This document shows positions 1-11,049 of a stretch of DNA of 64,000 nucleotides, piece by piece. Origin of the DNA: Steinernema hermaphroditum (Eukaryota; Nematoda; Chromadorea; Rhabditida; Steinernematidae); the NCBI GenBank assembly GCA_030435675.1, contig CM059621.1:1178001-1242000 (forward strand). Direction: 5' to 3'. The notes beneath the pieces are model-generated. The model was not told the DNA's origin, searched no databases, and saw nothing but the letters and a program-made list of their open reading frames with translations. A program made the translations under genes and the position numbers. Every line of letters begins with the position of its first letter. Position 1 is the stretch's first letter.

Positions 1-426
1 GCGAAACGTCGATGGAAATTGATTAATGTTTCGCTGATCGCGGCGAAGATGTTTTTATGCGGCAGCGCATTAATCAAATAAGGAAACTGATCGACGATCG
101 AACGAGTTTGCTGTTTTTCTATGCAACACCCGGACAGGTTCCGGACGGTTTTGGAATTCAGATTAATGGCTGCCTGATTTGCTTAAAAGTGCATGAGTAA
201 ACGACCATGATGTTTTGCGCGTAATTGAGTTAAGACGGAAATCAGTGACCAGGAAGTTGTGGGATTCAATTTGACATCGGTAATATGTCGCGTTGGCTAT
301 CATTGAGACCCTCATCAAGCCAAGTATATAAATTAGGACCGTATGCAGACAACTTCTGTGAATAGGGTGGATGTACATTCTTTACTACTTCTACTACGGA
401 AATACAACACTTGAATCAGGTTACAC
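1..426. other. intergenic, downstream of collagen gene
   Basis: No gene is supported here. This is the 3' flank of the minus-strand collagen gene. The short open frames in it have no recognisable motif and no splice context, and I see no clear AATAAA on the minus strand. Confidence 0.5.
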
Positions 427-1611
427 CTAGGCAACCCTGCGTTGCTTGTAGCCGCCTCCTCCTCCACCTCCAGCACCGCCACCGCCACCTCCAAATCCTC
501 CACCTCCGCCACCAGTGCCTCCACCGCCGCCGCCGAATCCTCCTCCTCCGCCACCGGCACCTCCACCGCCACCTCCGAATCCTCCGCCTCCTCCGCCGCC
601 ACCATGTCCTCCACCACCACCACCACCGCTGCTCGCCCCAAATCCACTGACTCCGGCAGTTCTGGGCGGGCAAGGACAGTACTGAGCATCGTGGCCAGGT
701 TGACCAGCACCTCCAGGGCCACCGGGTCCGCCATCTTGTCCAGGAGATCCAGGGTTACCCGGCGCGCCGGGAGGCCCTGCTGGTCCGGCAGGTCCTGCTC
801 CTCCAGGGGCGGCAGGGGCACCAGCATTTCCTGCAGGTCCAGGCGGTCCAGCAGGGCCAACGGGTCCAGGAGTACTTGTCGAACGAGTGCCAGGGGCTCC
901 TGGGTTTCCAGGCGCTCCATCGTTGCCGGGGCCTCCGGGTGCTCCGGCATCTCCGGGAGGACCCTGAGTTCCAGGGGCTCCAGGATTTCCAGGAGCACCA
1001 GGTTGACCTGGGTTTCCAGCAGGTCCTGGAGGGCCAGCAGGTCCATCGGGTCCAGCAGGTCCGGGGGCTCCAGCGGGACAAGTAATGCATCCTCCGCCGC
1101 CATGGCTCGTTTCACCTGCTGTGGCTTGTCCAGCGCGGCCATCCTGTCCACGTTCTCCGGGCTGGCCGGGTTCTCCAGGCTGTCCGGGTGGTCCGGGCGG
1201 ACCTGCAGGGCAGCCGCCCGCCTGGCGAGAGCATTCTGAACGGAAGGTTAATCGAGATAATGAACAAACTACTCACGGCATCCGCCTCCTTGGGTTTGAG
1301 TTCCTCCGCTGACTCCGGCATCGTACTGTCTCTTCTGGCGGAAGATCGAATCGAAATTGAACTGATTCCGATTGCGGACAATCTTTGCATCCATCATTCC
1401 CTTCCAAGCCTGGTTGGATAACGTCTAGACACGAATTCTCAACTGCAGAATTTTTGCTACCGTATACCTTGAACTCGTCCATATCGGCCAGAACCTCTCG
1501 GTACATGTCGTTAACCTCCATGAAGAGATTTCCGATGACCAGAAGACTGACTGCAATGGCGATACCGCTGCCAGCGGAGGCCAAGAAGGCCACTGCCTTA
1601 ATCCCCGACAT
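427..1611 (-). CDS. nematode cuticle collagen with glycine-rich C-terminal tail
   Basis: Structural collagen of the extracellular cuticle. Three exons, 1468-1611, 1277-1424 and 427-1235, are joined over GT-AG introns of 43 nt (phase 0) and 41 nt (phase 1) and give about 366 aa. Exon 1 encodes the hydrophobic cuticle-collagen N-terminal domain ([16 protein letters not shown]). Exon 2 has QAWKGMM and a furin-type processing site RQKRQ. Exon 3 holds a cysteine cluster (GGCPAGPPG), Gly-X-Y blocks broken once by TRSTSTP, the motif YCPCPPRT, and a last ~75 residues that are nearly all glycine with F/A/T/H spacers, ending YKQRRVA. The overall plan recalls ROL-6/SQT-1-type collagens (inference). I start at the ATG at 1611, not the in-frame ATG at 1674, because a TATA box lies between them. 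The long plus-strand frame here is a shadow. Confidence 0.93.
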
Positions 1612-1651
1612 GACCAGCACCGGAGGATGACTTGTGGATGCCTTCCATCGC

Positions 1652-1658
1652 TTATATA
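1652..1658 (-). promoter_or_regulatory. TATA box of the collagen gene
   Basis: TATATAA on the minus strand, about 41 nt before the ATG at 1611. That spacing leaves a very short 5' UTR, usual for strongly expressed collagens. Its position inside the upstream open frame argues against the ATG at 1674. Confidence 0.55.
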
Positions 1659-1674
1659 TCGTATCGTGGGACAT

Positions 1675-1999
1675 GGTCGATGTGTTTTTATGGGATTAAT
1701 GGATTATAATGTGACACTTCCGACCCCCCAGCTCGGGGAAACCCGCTATCGCGGAAGTCATCGTTTTCATCTTGATGGGATCCTTTGCACAGAAACTGGA
1801 TTGAGTCGCGTGGAAGCAATTGACCACAGATGCGGTTCATCAACATGAAAAGACAAAAACAAAAAACAATATGAAATATTCCTCTTCACCAGTAAACTCT
1901 ATCGAATACGTGAAGTATTTTGGACTGATATGAATGGTCCTTCCAAAAGTGTTTACCCAAAGGTACCTGATCGGGGATATTACGTTTATAAAATCCTGA
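1675..1999. other. intergenic between collagen and mlt-10-like gene
   Basis: 325 nt between two minus-strand genes. It should hold the collagen promoter and the mlt-10-like 3' UTR. No other feature was recognised. Confidence 0.5.
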
Positions 2000-4631
2000 T
2001 TAGCTCAGCCAACTTGGAGACAACACAACAGAGCTAAGAATAAGCTTGCTTTCTATCAGTGGAGACAATGCATAAGGACTGAGGACAACAGCGAATAACG
2101 CCTGAGGCGAAAGAATGAGAGGCGAGAGCACAAATGGACTCAAGATCAGGGGACCACCAACTCCCGGGTTCAAAATCAAGGGATTCAAGCACATGGGTGA
2201 CAAGATAAGTGGTGTAAACACTTGAGGAGATAGAATAAGGGGCGACAGCAATAGAGGAGACAGTACAAGTGGATTGAATACGCCAGGCGAAAGGATAAGG
2301 GGGTGTAAGGCGAGAGGAGAGAGGATGATAGGAGAGAATATTAGGGGGTTAACGATCAAAGGTGACAGGACACGAGGAGATAAAATGACCGGGACAAAGA
2401 CCCACGGTGATAAGATCACAGGCCCTAAGGCGGCAGCGGACAATACAGCCGGGGAAAGGACCACAGGTGAGAGAATGATAGGCTGGGACATGGCGGCTCC
2501 AGCCAAAACAAGCGGGGTCAACACTATAGGTGACAGAAGAATATCCTTTTTACGAATATTGAAGTCCTTCATTTCGGCCACTAATCGTAGATCTCTCTCA
2601 ATGTGCTCTTCGCTAATTTCATCATCAATTGATAGTAAGCGATGAAGGGTCTCGGAGTTGTTAAACGGAGAGGTGGGACCATATAGATGATGGATTTGCT
2701 GCTTATTCATAAAGGCATAGCCCGTTTCGTTTAGTTTATTGAGCTTAGAATAATGGTGAGCAGAGACAGAAGTCTCTTTTCTATACCTGGTCTGGAGTGA
2801 AGCTACGAACGAACTCATCATGGACGTCGATCTTTCGAGTTTCGAAATCGCCATACATATCACTGACATTCTGCCGGGTGAAGTAGAGGGGTCCTCCGTT
2901 AAGATTGCTTTGCTGTCTGTTTTCCTCCCTTTTCGCATCGTTTATCTTCTAAAGCTGAAGTGTAACAGGCTGCGGATTATAATCACCTCTATACGATCCA
3001 CTTGATCTGACACCCCAGAGGCTTCGACGATCAAGTTTAGCCAGTCCTCTTGATCACGATTCGGTAGTACCTTCAGCGCTTTAGCGATGCTCATCATTTC
3101 GTCGGAACCGTCGCTTTCGTCGTGCATACCGAATAGTGATGGTGAAAGCAGTGAAATCTGCAATTTACCATTCCTACAACATCAAAATTCACCCAAAAAC
3201 GACCGTATCGGGATCCTGCTCCTCGGCTACAACAGGCATGAATCTCGGCGATGCCACCTTCACAGTTTTCTTCTCAAAATCCGTTACATTTCCGCCTGTC
3301 AACATCAGGGCCAGTTTTATGCCTTCCCTGAGAAATCTAATCGCATCCTCAACGACCGCTTTCTGGCTTGTGCCATTAATGGTACTCCCGGCCTCTTCGA
3401 TTTTCTCACGCAACAGGTCTTCCTCAGGGTGGTCGGTGAATCTTCCAGCCTTTGACATGATAACCCGTTTTGCGCTCTGTTCAGGGATCGTGTACCCGTC
3501 GATGCCAAGCTTCTTTCTTATTCTCCTCTCAAATTCACGCTCCCATCGGATTTTCTTTGCTTTTTGGTGTAGGTTTACTATCGTCGATGACCAGCTGGAA
3601 GAGTTTTTTTTCGTTATATGGTTTGAGGATTGCATTATATTGAAAAGAAAGGACACTGGCACTGCGGCCAAATCGAAAAAACTGTCGAAATAAAGTGTCC
3701 AGGTCTTTAAAAACGAATAGTTGTTCAGTCAGTTCAGTTAAATCCGATCTATGCGGACCACTCACATCCTGAGGGGACGTTCAAACCCTTGAAAATGGGA
3801 ACCTGGACTTCGCAGTTGCTTTATGTTAAATTGATAAATGCAACAAAAGAAGGACCCTAATAAACTCACGATGCAGTGTCGTTCTTATTCTTTAGAGCCC
3901 TAACCAGGCTCACGAGGCGATTGGCTATCACTCCAAGAGGAGTTCTATCTTCGTCACTCGATACAAGAGCGTACTCAGATCTTTGTAAAATCGCTCTTTT
4001 CAAACGGCTCACTGCTTGAAATCGCTTAAGGAGTGGCTTCTTCTCGTAGTCTCTCCGCAGTTTTTCGTATTTTAGAAGCTTCGCTACTGTGCTGGACGTT
4101 TCGTAGTTTATTGACTTGTGACGTAACTCGTTTTGCACTAAATAGACGCGTCATACTCGATAAAGAGTAAGTACCAACCAATAAGCCCTTCGTGTTTCTT
4201 CTTTTGTTCTACTTTGATTTTTATCTTCTCTGCGTCGAGTATTTCGACAACGCACTTCGCTTGAGTTGCTGGTTCCGTGGCTTTCGACGAGCATTCTTGT
4301 AACCGCGTTTTTTCATCATCGGACAGATTCGGTAATCTGAAATAGCTCTGATATAGTAGAGTCGAGTTCAGCAGACAGGCATATGTTAGTTCTTTGGACT
4401 ACTTCTTTCCTACCTTTGGTTAGCAAAAGCCGCAAATAACCCACTAAAAGCTTGGTTATGCCATCTTTGGAGCAGACTAACAGTGGCTTCGTCTCCAATG
4501 GGCACCACTAGTGCCTTCCCATTGTAATATTTAGCGCCCGGCTGGCTCGTTTCAGTTATATTTTCTTCGCCATCACACAATGCGCGTTGTACCAGTATAA
4601 ACAGAAATATTAACCAAAAGCAGGTGTCCAT
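2000..4631 (-). CDS. mlt-10-like: MLT-10-like moulting cycle protein
   Basis: Secreted protein of the nematode 'Moulting cycle' family (Pfam Moulting cycle), needed in C. elegans for cuticle exchange. Eight exons: 4414-4631, 4179-4336, 3870-4137, 3592-3760, 3204-3554, 2987-3157, 2787-2948, 2000-2743; frames add up to about 746 aa. It opens with a signal peptide ([19 protein letters not shown]). Conserved family blocks are DPDT joined to [25 protein letters not shown], and [18 protein letters not shown]. The last exon is a tail with about 18 LSP tripeptides (ILSP/VLSP repeats), the family hallmark. The exon 3/4 joint (acceptor GAG at 3761-3763), the 37-nt intron 3555-3591 and the 46-nt intron 3158-3203 use weak sites (two GTC donors), so those borders are less certain. 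Identity as a family member is firm; orthology to mlt-10 itself is inferred. Confidence 0.88.
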
Positions 4632-5626
4632 ACTGAAGACCCTACTGAATCTGCTGTGAAGCGAATTTTGCCTTATAAGTAGCCTCAATTCGAAGTAGGT
4701 CACAAACTTCATCAGCTGTGAACGCCCCAATTCTCGAATTCGCCTCAATTAGCGTTCGTCTTCCTCAGCTCCGACATTGACCTTCAACCACTGAACCATG
4801 TTTTTTCCAAATTTTGCACAAAGACCAAAGAATGCCCATAGGCTAGGGAGAACCGATCTAGTTACAGTGTAAGGTCTGGCTGAAGATGTATGCATTGGTA
4901 CTATTCTGAAATTGCGTAAGGAGAAAATAACAGCAAATGTAGACTGAGGCTGGCATTCACTTCACACCCACAGATTATGAACAAAATGCGTTCGCAACAA
5001 CCTACACAAGCGTGTGCGACTCCGGACTAGAGATGTGCAAGTTTTAAGTTTTGATTTCTTGGCAAAACTTATGATATGTGAACGCGGCCGCGCTCAAATT
5101 CGCTCCCTCTAGGCACTATAAGCAAAATAGACTTCTGGACAGGTCTATTTGTCAGTCATGGAAATGGCGAAAGTTGGCCTATAAGCTATAAACACACGAA
5201 ATGCATTACGGCCTTTCTCGGTTAGAGACACTAATAGTCCTGCGGATGGTAAGATTTGCACTCACAGAATCAAGGTCTCGATGGCAGGCACAAGCGTGGG
5301 ATCCAAAACTTGGCTGAAAGATGGACGAAGACCATCCCAGCAGACGGGACTCACTTTAAAGAATAATCGTTCCATGGTTAATAAAATAAGTCACTTATAA
5401 ACTTTGTTGGACTGCGAGTTGATTCCTGTTTTTGCTTGACCACTCCAAACTACAGAGGTCCTCCACGTTTGTCCGCAACCGTTTGTTTGTCCGTCAGTTT
5501 CCCACTTAACTGTTTATCGATCGAGGTCAGTCGTCTGCAGCAGCCGGTCTCTACTATGCATATGCAGTAGTGCGGCAAATCGTCGCACCCAATGTGTCAG
5601 TAATATTTCCCCATCCCACAGCAGCA
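4632..5626. other. divergent intergenic region
   Basis: About 1 kb between the mlt-10-like start (minus) and the F-box start (plus). It presumably carries both promoters. I see no open frame with a motif, no repeat shared with the rest of the window, and no clear TATA box. Confidence 0.5.
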
Positions 5627-7588
5627 ATGGTTGAGAACTGCCGGCTTCCTGATGAAGTGCTGAGCATCGTCTTTAGCTACTGTGATAAGAACACCTGTTT
5701 GAATGGGATTGGTGTAGCATGTAAGAAATTTCGTTCTTTGGCAGCGAGATATGGATGGAAACAATCGATAATTTGGGATGTCGAGTAAGTATTCGTTTCG
5801 AAAAAGGCATAAAATATGACATAATAGTCACAACTTAAGTTTGAAGTTTTCGAAAACGTTGATCTAAAGTTACCTGTTATTGATTACTTACATTCTAGCT
5901 CTTCCGGTGTCTATGCGCTATACAAAGCCAACGACGACAGCTCAATTTCCGGAAACTGTCGGATGCTTCTAGGGCTTTCAGCAGACGAACATGTGGTATT
6001 TGCAACTCAGCGCAACGCTTTCCTCAGTTTTATTGTTTCAGCCAGTGCCTCAAATTCAAAAGTGCATGGAGAAACTGCCACTATATTACCAGATAAATCG
6101 GATAGAACTTAGTTTGCCTGTTCGAATGAACACTTCTTTCGTGGGGAATGCGAAATCGGTGGTCAAGAGGCATCCGCATTTGTTTAAAATAAAGGAAATA
6201 CAGGTGTTCACCATTGGTGATGCCCTTAACAATTCCGCGGACTTTGTGTTGCTGTGTAACTTTTTGGACCTATTTGTAATACCCGGAGTTACCACGCTTG
6301 AAATGAATGTGAACCTTACTGGAATGTATGACGACTTTATCAATTATGTACAAGCCAGAAATTTGTTGGTTAAGGTAGGTATTTCGTGTACAGGACGCAA
6401 ATTTTTTAAATAATTTCAAATAAATTTCACTGTAGAACTGGTCGATGTCGGTCACTGATGCAAATGAGTTAGAGAAGACCTTAAAGAATCTGCTCACTGG
6501 AAAACGGGACTTCTGCCGTAATGGCTCGTTTAGTGTTCATATCGAGAACTACAAGGAAGAAGAAATAGTATCAGCTATGAATGACTTTGCTGACGTGAGT
6601 TCATTATAATCATGCGAAGGCATCGGCTCACAAGGGTGGGGTCAAATACGTTACGTTGAGATTGGAACGGGATAAAGGGCTAACGGTAGACTCGCTCTTT
6701 GCTGACATAAGCAAGAAAAAAAGTTTTAAAAGTATGAAGACCGAGGTATATACGAGTGCGGTGCAATTGCCGCATCCGTCGACTTGGCGCACCGGGTATG
6801 GCATCTGCCTACCATGTTTGGAGGTCACCGGTTCGAACCCCCGCCCCATCCTTTCGTTTTTCTTTGGCTTCACAACATATGAAAGGCAATTATCACGCTT
6901 TCAACAGTCGTCTGCAAAACAAAAAAAGCTTATTCTGTATGATCCTAGAAAGCAGCAGGACAAGGATTCCACTTCAACAGCATAGTAGCCGAGAATTATA
7001 ATATCCTCGACTCCAAATTCAACATGGGCGTCGACGCTCCCGTGGAAGTTTATAACTTCAAAAAATCGCTTTTTCTTTTCTATGGATGCTACGCCTCTGG
7101 AGGACGTTACGAAATCAGAAGAGCGCAAAAGTTTGCTAACATCAAAGTGAAGCTGGAAGCCTTAGCTCCTAAAGATGAAGAGTGGAAATATGAGTGGTAC
7201 ACAGCAAACGTGAGTTTATGAATTATTCTCAGTTCGCATATTGCTTTGCATTTAGATCATAGCGAAGAAGAAGATACTATTCCGCATTTTTGCTTATCCA
7301 GATCTGCAAGATCTCGACCAGGAGGACTCAAGGATTCTGCACCCCAACGATTTGAGGAACTTCAAATTCATACCGAATTACCAGGATGATGATTTAGTAA
7401 GCTTAATAGAGTAACAACGGCTAGATTGACTATTTCAGCTGATCACATATCACGAATGCTCCCCAGACGACGACGGAAAAATCGATCTGGAATGGCTGGC
7501 AGCCGACTCCCTATGGGAACAAGCGACGGAAGTTGATCGTATCGATGATTCTTTTCCGTTTACAATTAGGGTTACCAAAGATAGCTGA
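5627..7588 (+). CDS. F-box protein with nematode-type C-terminal region
   Basis: Likely substrate adaptor of an SCF ubiquitin ligase. Seven exons: 5627-5784, 5899-5995, 6042-6374, 6436-6594, 6949-7209, 7256-7396, 7439-7588, all with GT-AG introns; 432 aa. Residues ~5-50 form the F-box (LPDEVLSIVFSYCDKNT, then CKKFRSLAARYGW). The rest has short repeated strand-turn blocks (NRIELSLPVRMNTSF, GVTTLEMNVNLTGMYDDF) and an acidic C-terminal part, as in nematode F-box/FTH-type proteins, but I cannot name the C-terminal domain. Intron 4 (6595-6948, 354 nt) is far larger than the others because it holds a tRNA-like insertion. AATAAA overlaps the stop codon. The motif EEWKYEW is shared with the truncated gene near 36.5 kb (KEWKYEF). 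The ATG at 5627 is the first in frame. Confidence 0.88.
6750..6855 (+). repeat. tRNA-related SINE-like insertion in F-box intron 4
   Basis: The segment has a B-box-like GGTTCGAACCC at about 6830 preceded by an A-box-like GGGTATGGCATC. The T-stem pairs only at two of five positions and no acceptor stem closes, so it is not a functional tRNA. A similar string occurs at 58.53-58.61 kb. Confidence 0.4.
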
Positions 7589-7593
7589 ATAAA
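7588..7593 (+). terminator. poly(A) signal of the F-box gene
   Basis: AATAAA beginning on the last base of the stop codon. Confidence 0.45.
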
Positions 7594-8286
7594 TGGATTT
7601 GACGGTTTTTCAGTTTCTTTTGTGGTGCACCTTTGGTCATGTCATAAGAATGTCCACAGCACCACAAAAAGGATGCGGAGAAGACCTTATACATCCAACA
7701 TCTTTGAAAAACCTGTTTTATCAAAAGGAATTAGAGCTGAACTCTGGCAACGTTTCCTATGTTCCAAGATTTTGATGTTCGAAATGGGGTACAGTATTGC
7801 CTAAGTATAAAAGTGCATCTCTCATCGGTAAAGGGCAAACTCATCGAAGCAAGCTGCTAACATCAAGTCGGTTTTGTTATATAAAGGTACGAGGTCATCT
7901 TTGACTATACGGTATTAGCGTGTTATGAATTACTCGTCACGTCACACTTGTCACGGCGCAATCGGGAGTCAAAGCACGGATAATTTATTGAACGAGGTGC
8001 GCCCTTAAATATAAGAATTATGGGCGGCGTAGGGGGGAGGAAGGGCGTGAGAGAAGTTGGAGCTCGTCAGAGCCAGACGGCGATCTGTCGGCGATACAGG
8101 GGAAGCAGCAAGAACGTGTAGGCGCCGGTCGACACATACTCTCAGATATAAGACACATCTTCCCGACGACAGTACTCTTTGATTGCTCTTCATAATAAAT
8201 GCGACGACAATGAAGTGATCTTCATTAAGGACAGAGTTGTGTGCGGAACTTGGAACGTATAGACTACAAAACAAACATGAATCAGA
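7594..8286. other. intergenic
   Basis: Tail-to-tail spacer between the F-box gene and the minus-strand receptor copy. No supported feature. Confidence 0.45.
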
Positions 8287-9170
8287 TCAAAGAATAGCAA
8301 CCCCAGTTCTGCTCCTAAGATTGACTATCGCAATAATCGTGTTCCTGTAAGGTCGGAACAAGATATGCGCTGCTACCACAACAAAACTGTATTGCAACAT
8401 CGCCGCAATCGAGCATATGTTAGCAACACGAGCAAACAAAGCAGAATTCGACGTCGCACCGGCCCATATCAGTATTACAATCAGAGGGACGCCGAGCACA
8501 GCCACGTTAAAACCAGTAAACACAGTCAAAATTATCATGACCGCTCGAATGGCAACTTTGTGCGCGGACGTTGATTTGGTCTTGCGCAGAAATATGACAG
8601 TATATGTAACTAATGAGAGAACAAAGATGAGCGTTATAGCTGCAACACCAGCAGCAAGCCTAGTGACAGCTCTGAATACCGAGCCACTGACACACACCAC
8701 GCTGCGAAAACGTGATGGTTGATCGTAGTAGATGACGGCATAGACGATTGCCACGGTTTCCACACCAGTGCCAATGATAAGCATGTAAGCGGCGGCCACG
8801 TATTTCGACGCGCACAGCTTCTTGGCCAGGCTATTGAAGCGAAGAGACAGGAACTGGTAGATCAAAATCTTCACATAATTTATCATTATCATGTGTAGCA
8901 AAAAAGCGGTTGCTAAGATCGATGCAGTCAGTACTTCGGACGATGAATCGGCTAGATATCCGTGTATACGCATAAAACATGATCCAGAAGCTCAGGCTGG
9001 AAAAGGACGCACCACACAAATATACTGAGTAGATGAAGCGTCATCAAATGAACTACTGAAGCAGTAAAATAGCGGGTGTTCTTCGTGCAGCTTTTCAGAA
9101 CTACGTACACTGCAAATAACGAAATACAGAATGATGTTAAAGCAATGACCAAGTATGTTTCCTTGTACAT
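8287..9170 (-). pseudogene. family 1E seven-TM chemoreceptor, frameshifted
   Basis: Nematode 7TM chemoreceptor of the same single-exon family as the genes at 18.5, 20.5 and 22.9 kb, but on the other strand. The N-terminal frame (MYKETYLVIALTSF to FQPELLDHVLC) runs to about 8975, then homology continues in another frame (HGYLADSS to FRPYRNTIIAIV). The span is 884 nt against 885 nt for two paralogs, so one base is missing at about 8965-8972. The GT...AG string there is 18 nt, too short for an intron. It is either a recent pseudogene or a base-call error. The TM7 end keeps the family motif PYR. Confidence 0.75.
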
Positions 9171-9540
9171 TCTTCTCAAGCCTGAACCATCCCAATGAGA
9201 AGAAGTAACAATTATTTGTGTCCTTGTCCAAGAACGGCAGGAAAGGACACCTCCGATCTGAATTTAAAAGCGTTGGAGGAGGGAGTTCTGATCATCGGAG
9301 AAAATGGGTTATAACAAGCTAGCGATATCCTTAACCAATTACCCACCCTAGTTGGATAATAACAGCGGAATAGTGTCGACCTTTCCTCACTGATGAAAAT
9401 CAGCTTTCCCGGTGTGTTACGTACTTTGAGTGTTCCCGTGAGATTGACCTTATCTCTTTGAACTTTGATGTGAATGTAGACGAAAAGTACTGATTCCCCT
9501 TTTGCTTTGTCTCATAGAAAATGACAATAACATGTCCAGT

Positions 9541-9616
9541 GAGCGGAACGAGTCCGCCGACGAGTCCGCAAAACGAGTCCGCCGACAATAGACAACATTT
9601 GACAACAAGTGACAAC
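9541..9616 (+). repeat. short tandem repeats (CGAGTCCGCCGA and GACAACA)
   Basis: Three imperfect copies of a CGAGTCCGC(C)GA unit are followed directly by several GACAACA-like units. The rest of 9171-9830 shows no gene. Confidence 0.6.
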
Positions 9617-9830
9617 AACGTTTGGATTATTCCCTTTTTGAGAACTCTTCAAAGCACTTTTGCGTAGAATAAAAGGGCCTGATTGCCGCATAATTTCGCT
9701 TTTCAAAGATACTCTTGAATATCGGAACAGCGCATGAAATGTGCCCAAAAGACGAAAAGTTTGCTTATTCTCTGTTCATCTGCGCTTTCTTGCACCGCTC
9801 CATTCGGACGGTCAGTGCGAAAGGGATATA

Positions 9831-10387
9831 CAGTGCGTCCAGTAACGATACGTCCACCTCTTTTTCCTCGCATATCTAACGATTGACGAACTTTGGTGAA
9901 CTGCTACTTTCACCATTGGAAAGAGTGGCCAAAATAACGGTACTAAGCATACAAAGTTCGGAGTTCAGTGTTGGAGATTGGGGAAAAAAGTTTGGTTTTT
10001 TAAAGATGGGTCTATACTGCTGTCCGGAAATCCACCCAATGAAAAATCCGTTGTTTTTCTGTTCTTTGAGTTCGTTCTGCTTCAGATTCGCTGTTATTCA
10101 TCATTCTAACGGAGTTCCCGGGTAGCGTCTTAAATTATAGGCCGCTCCATTTACTTAACAGACTTCGAAAAAGGCCATATTGTAGTCCTCCATGCCGAAT
10201 ACTGTATTGCCGGTTCCGGTTCCGGTTTCCGGTTTCCGGTTCCGGTTTTTTTCGTTCCGGTACATCCCTACTGAGTACCGTAGTTTTGGCCGCTCTTTCC
10301 AATGGTGAAAGTCGCAGTTCGCCATATTTCGTCAATAGTCATATACGCGAGAAAAAAGAGGTGGACGTATCATTACTGGACGCATTG
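9831..10387 (+). mobile_element. Tc1/mariner-like MITE with long terminal inverted repeats
   Basis: Ends CAGTGCGTCCAGTAA at 9831 and the inverted TTACTGGACGCATTG at 10387, each flanked by TA (9829-9830 and 10388-10389), the Tc1/mariner target site. The inverted repeat extends about 130 nt inwards with scattered mismatches (left arm to ~9950, right arm from ~10265). The core carries no transposase, only a CCGGTTT-type microsatellite, so the element is non-autonomous. Confidence 0.8.
10199..10252 (+). repeat. CCGGTT/CCGGTTT microsatellite
   Basis: About eight units of CCGGTT or CCGGTTT in tandem, ending in a T run, inside the MITE core. Confidence 0.75.
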
Positions 10388-10534
10388 TACACTTTCGCAC
10401 TTTCTCTGGTGCTACTAGAAGTTTAAAGGTTTTGAGATCCTCAGCCACCACGGGATTCTTCAAATCACACGTAAATTCGCTAAATATGGATTATTAACAT
10501 AAAGATAACTGTTACTGTCATTTTACGCTTCACG

Positions 10535-11047
10535 ATTTTTACACGATTTACACGATTTATCTTCCCGAATCAACGGCTTACGCCGTGCAGGACGTCTCAT
10601 ATATGCACAAAGAAGAACATAGTCACACCGTAGCCGCTGATTTTCTTCTGGTTTCGGTGGAGCAGACGAATCCGAATAGAATCCAGCGTTCCCATCAGTA
10701 TGCGCGGGCATCGAAGTCGTGAAGAGCTGATTCCGGAAGTGGAATAGCGGTGGAGCAGAGCCAACGGAGCGGAGGGGCATCTTCGGTTCGGCTGGCGGCG
10801 CGGACTTCGGAGTTACAGCACTTCTTCGGCTTCTCTGGCGGCGCGGGTAGAGTCGGGCGGTCGTGACGGCTTCTTTGCGAGACGGTGGAACTACGGCTCC
10901 CTGGTGTTCCAGGCCTTCTGGGAGCCGGGGCGATCACTGCGCCACCAACGACGGCCCAGAACGACCGCTCACTTAACTCATTCGGCTCAGACAGCCTCAG
11001 AGAGAGAGAGCGAGTGGACGACCCGACCGATCGCTGGGGGCACAAAT
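10535..11047 (-). repeat. repeat A copy 1
   Basis: Dispersed ~0.5-0.6 kb repeat. In its own orientation it begins near GCGATCGGTCGGGTCGTCCACTCGCTCTCT, passes through a block with GGAGCCGTAGTTCC, and ends with an inverted GGC-GTA-GCC hairpin (here CGGCTTACGCCG at 10574-10585 on plus). Open frames across it come from repeat sequence, not from a recognised gene. Confidence 0.7.
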
Positions 11048-11049
11048 GA

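Noticed and set aside
442..1239. 265-codon plus-strand frame rich in serine and threonine, and other long frames in 333-1240
   Set aside because: They are shadows of the glycine-rich collagen exon; the minus-strand frame with Gly-X-Y, introns and TATA box explains the region.
2274..2645. 123-codon plus-strand frame
   Set aside because: Antisense of the LSP-repeat exon of the mlt-10-like gene; open only because of the repeat.
6756..6850. Candidate tRNA gene with GGTTCGAACCC
   Set aside because: Only two T-stem pairs form and no acceptor stem is possible; kept as SINE-like repeat only.
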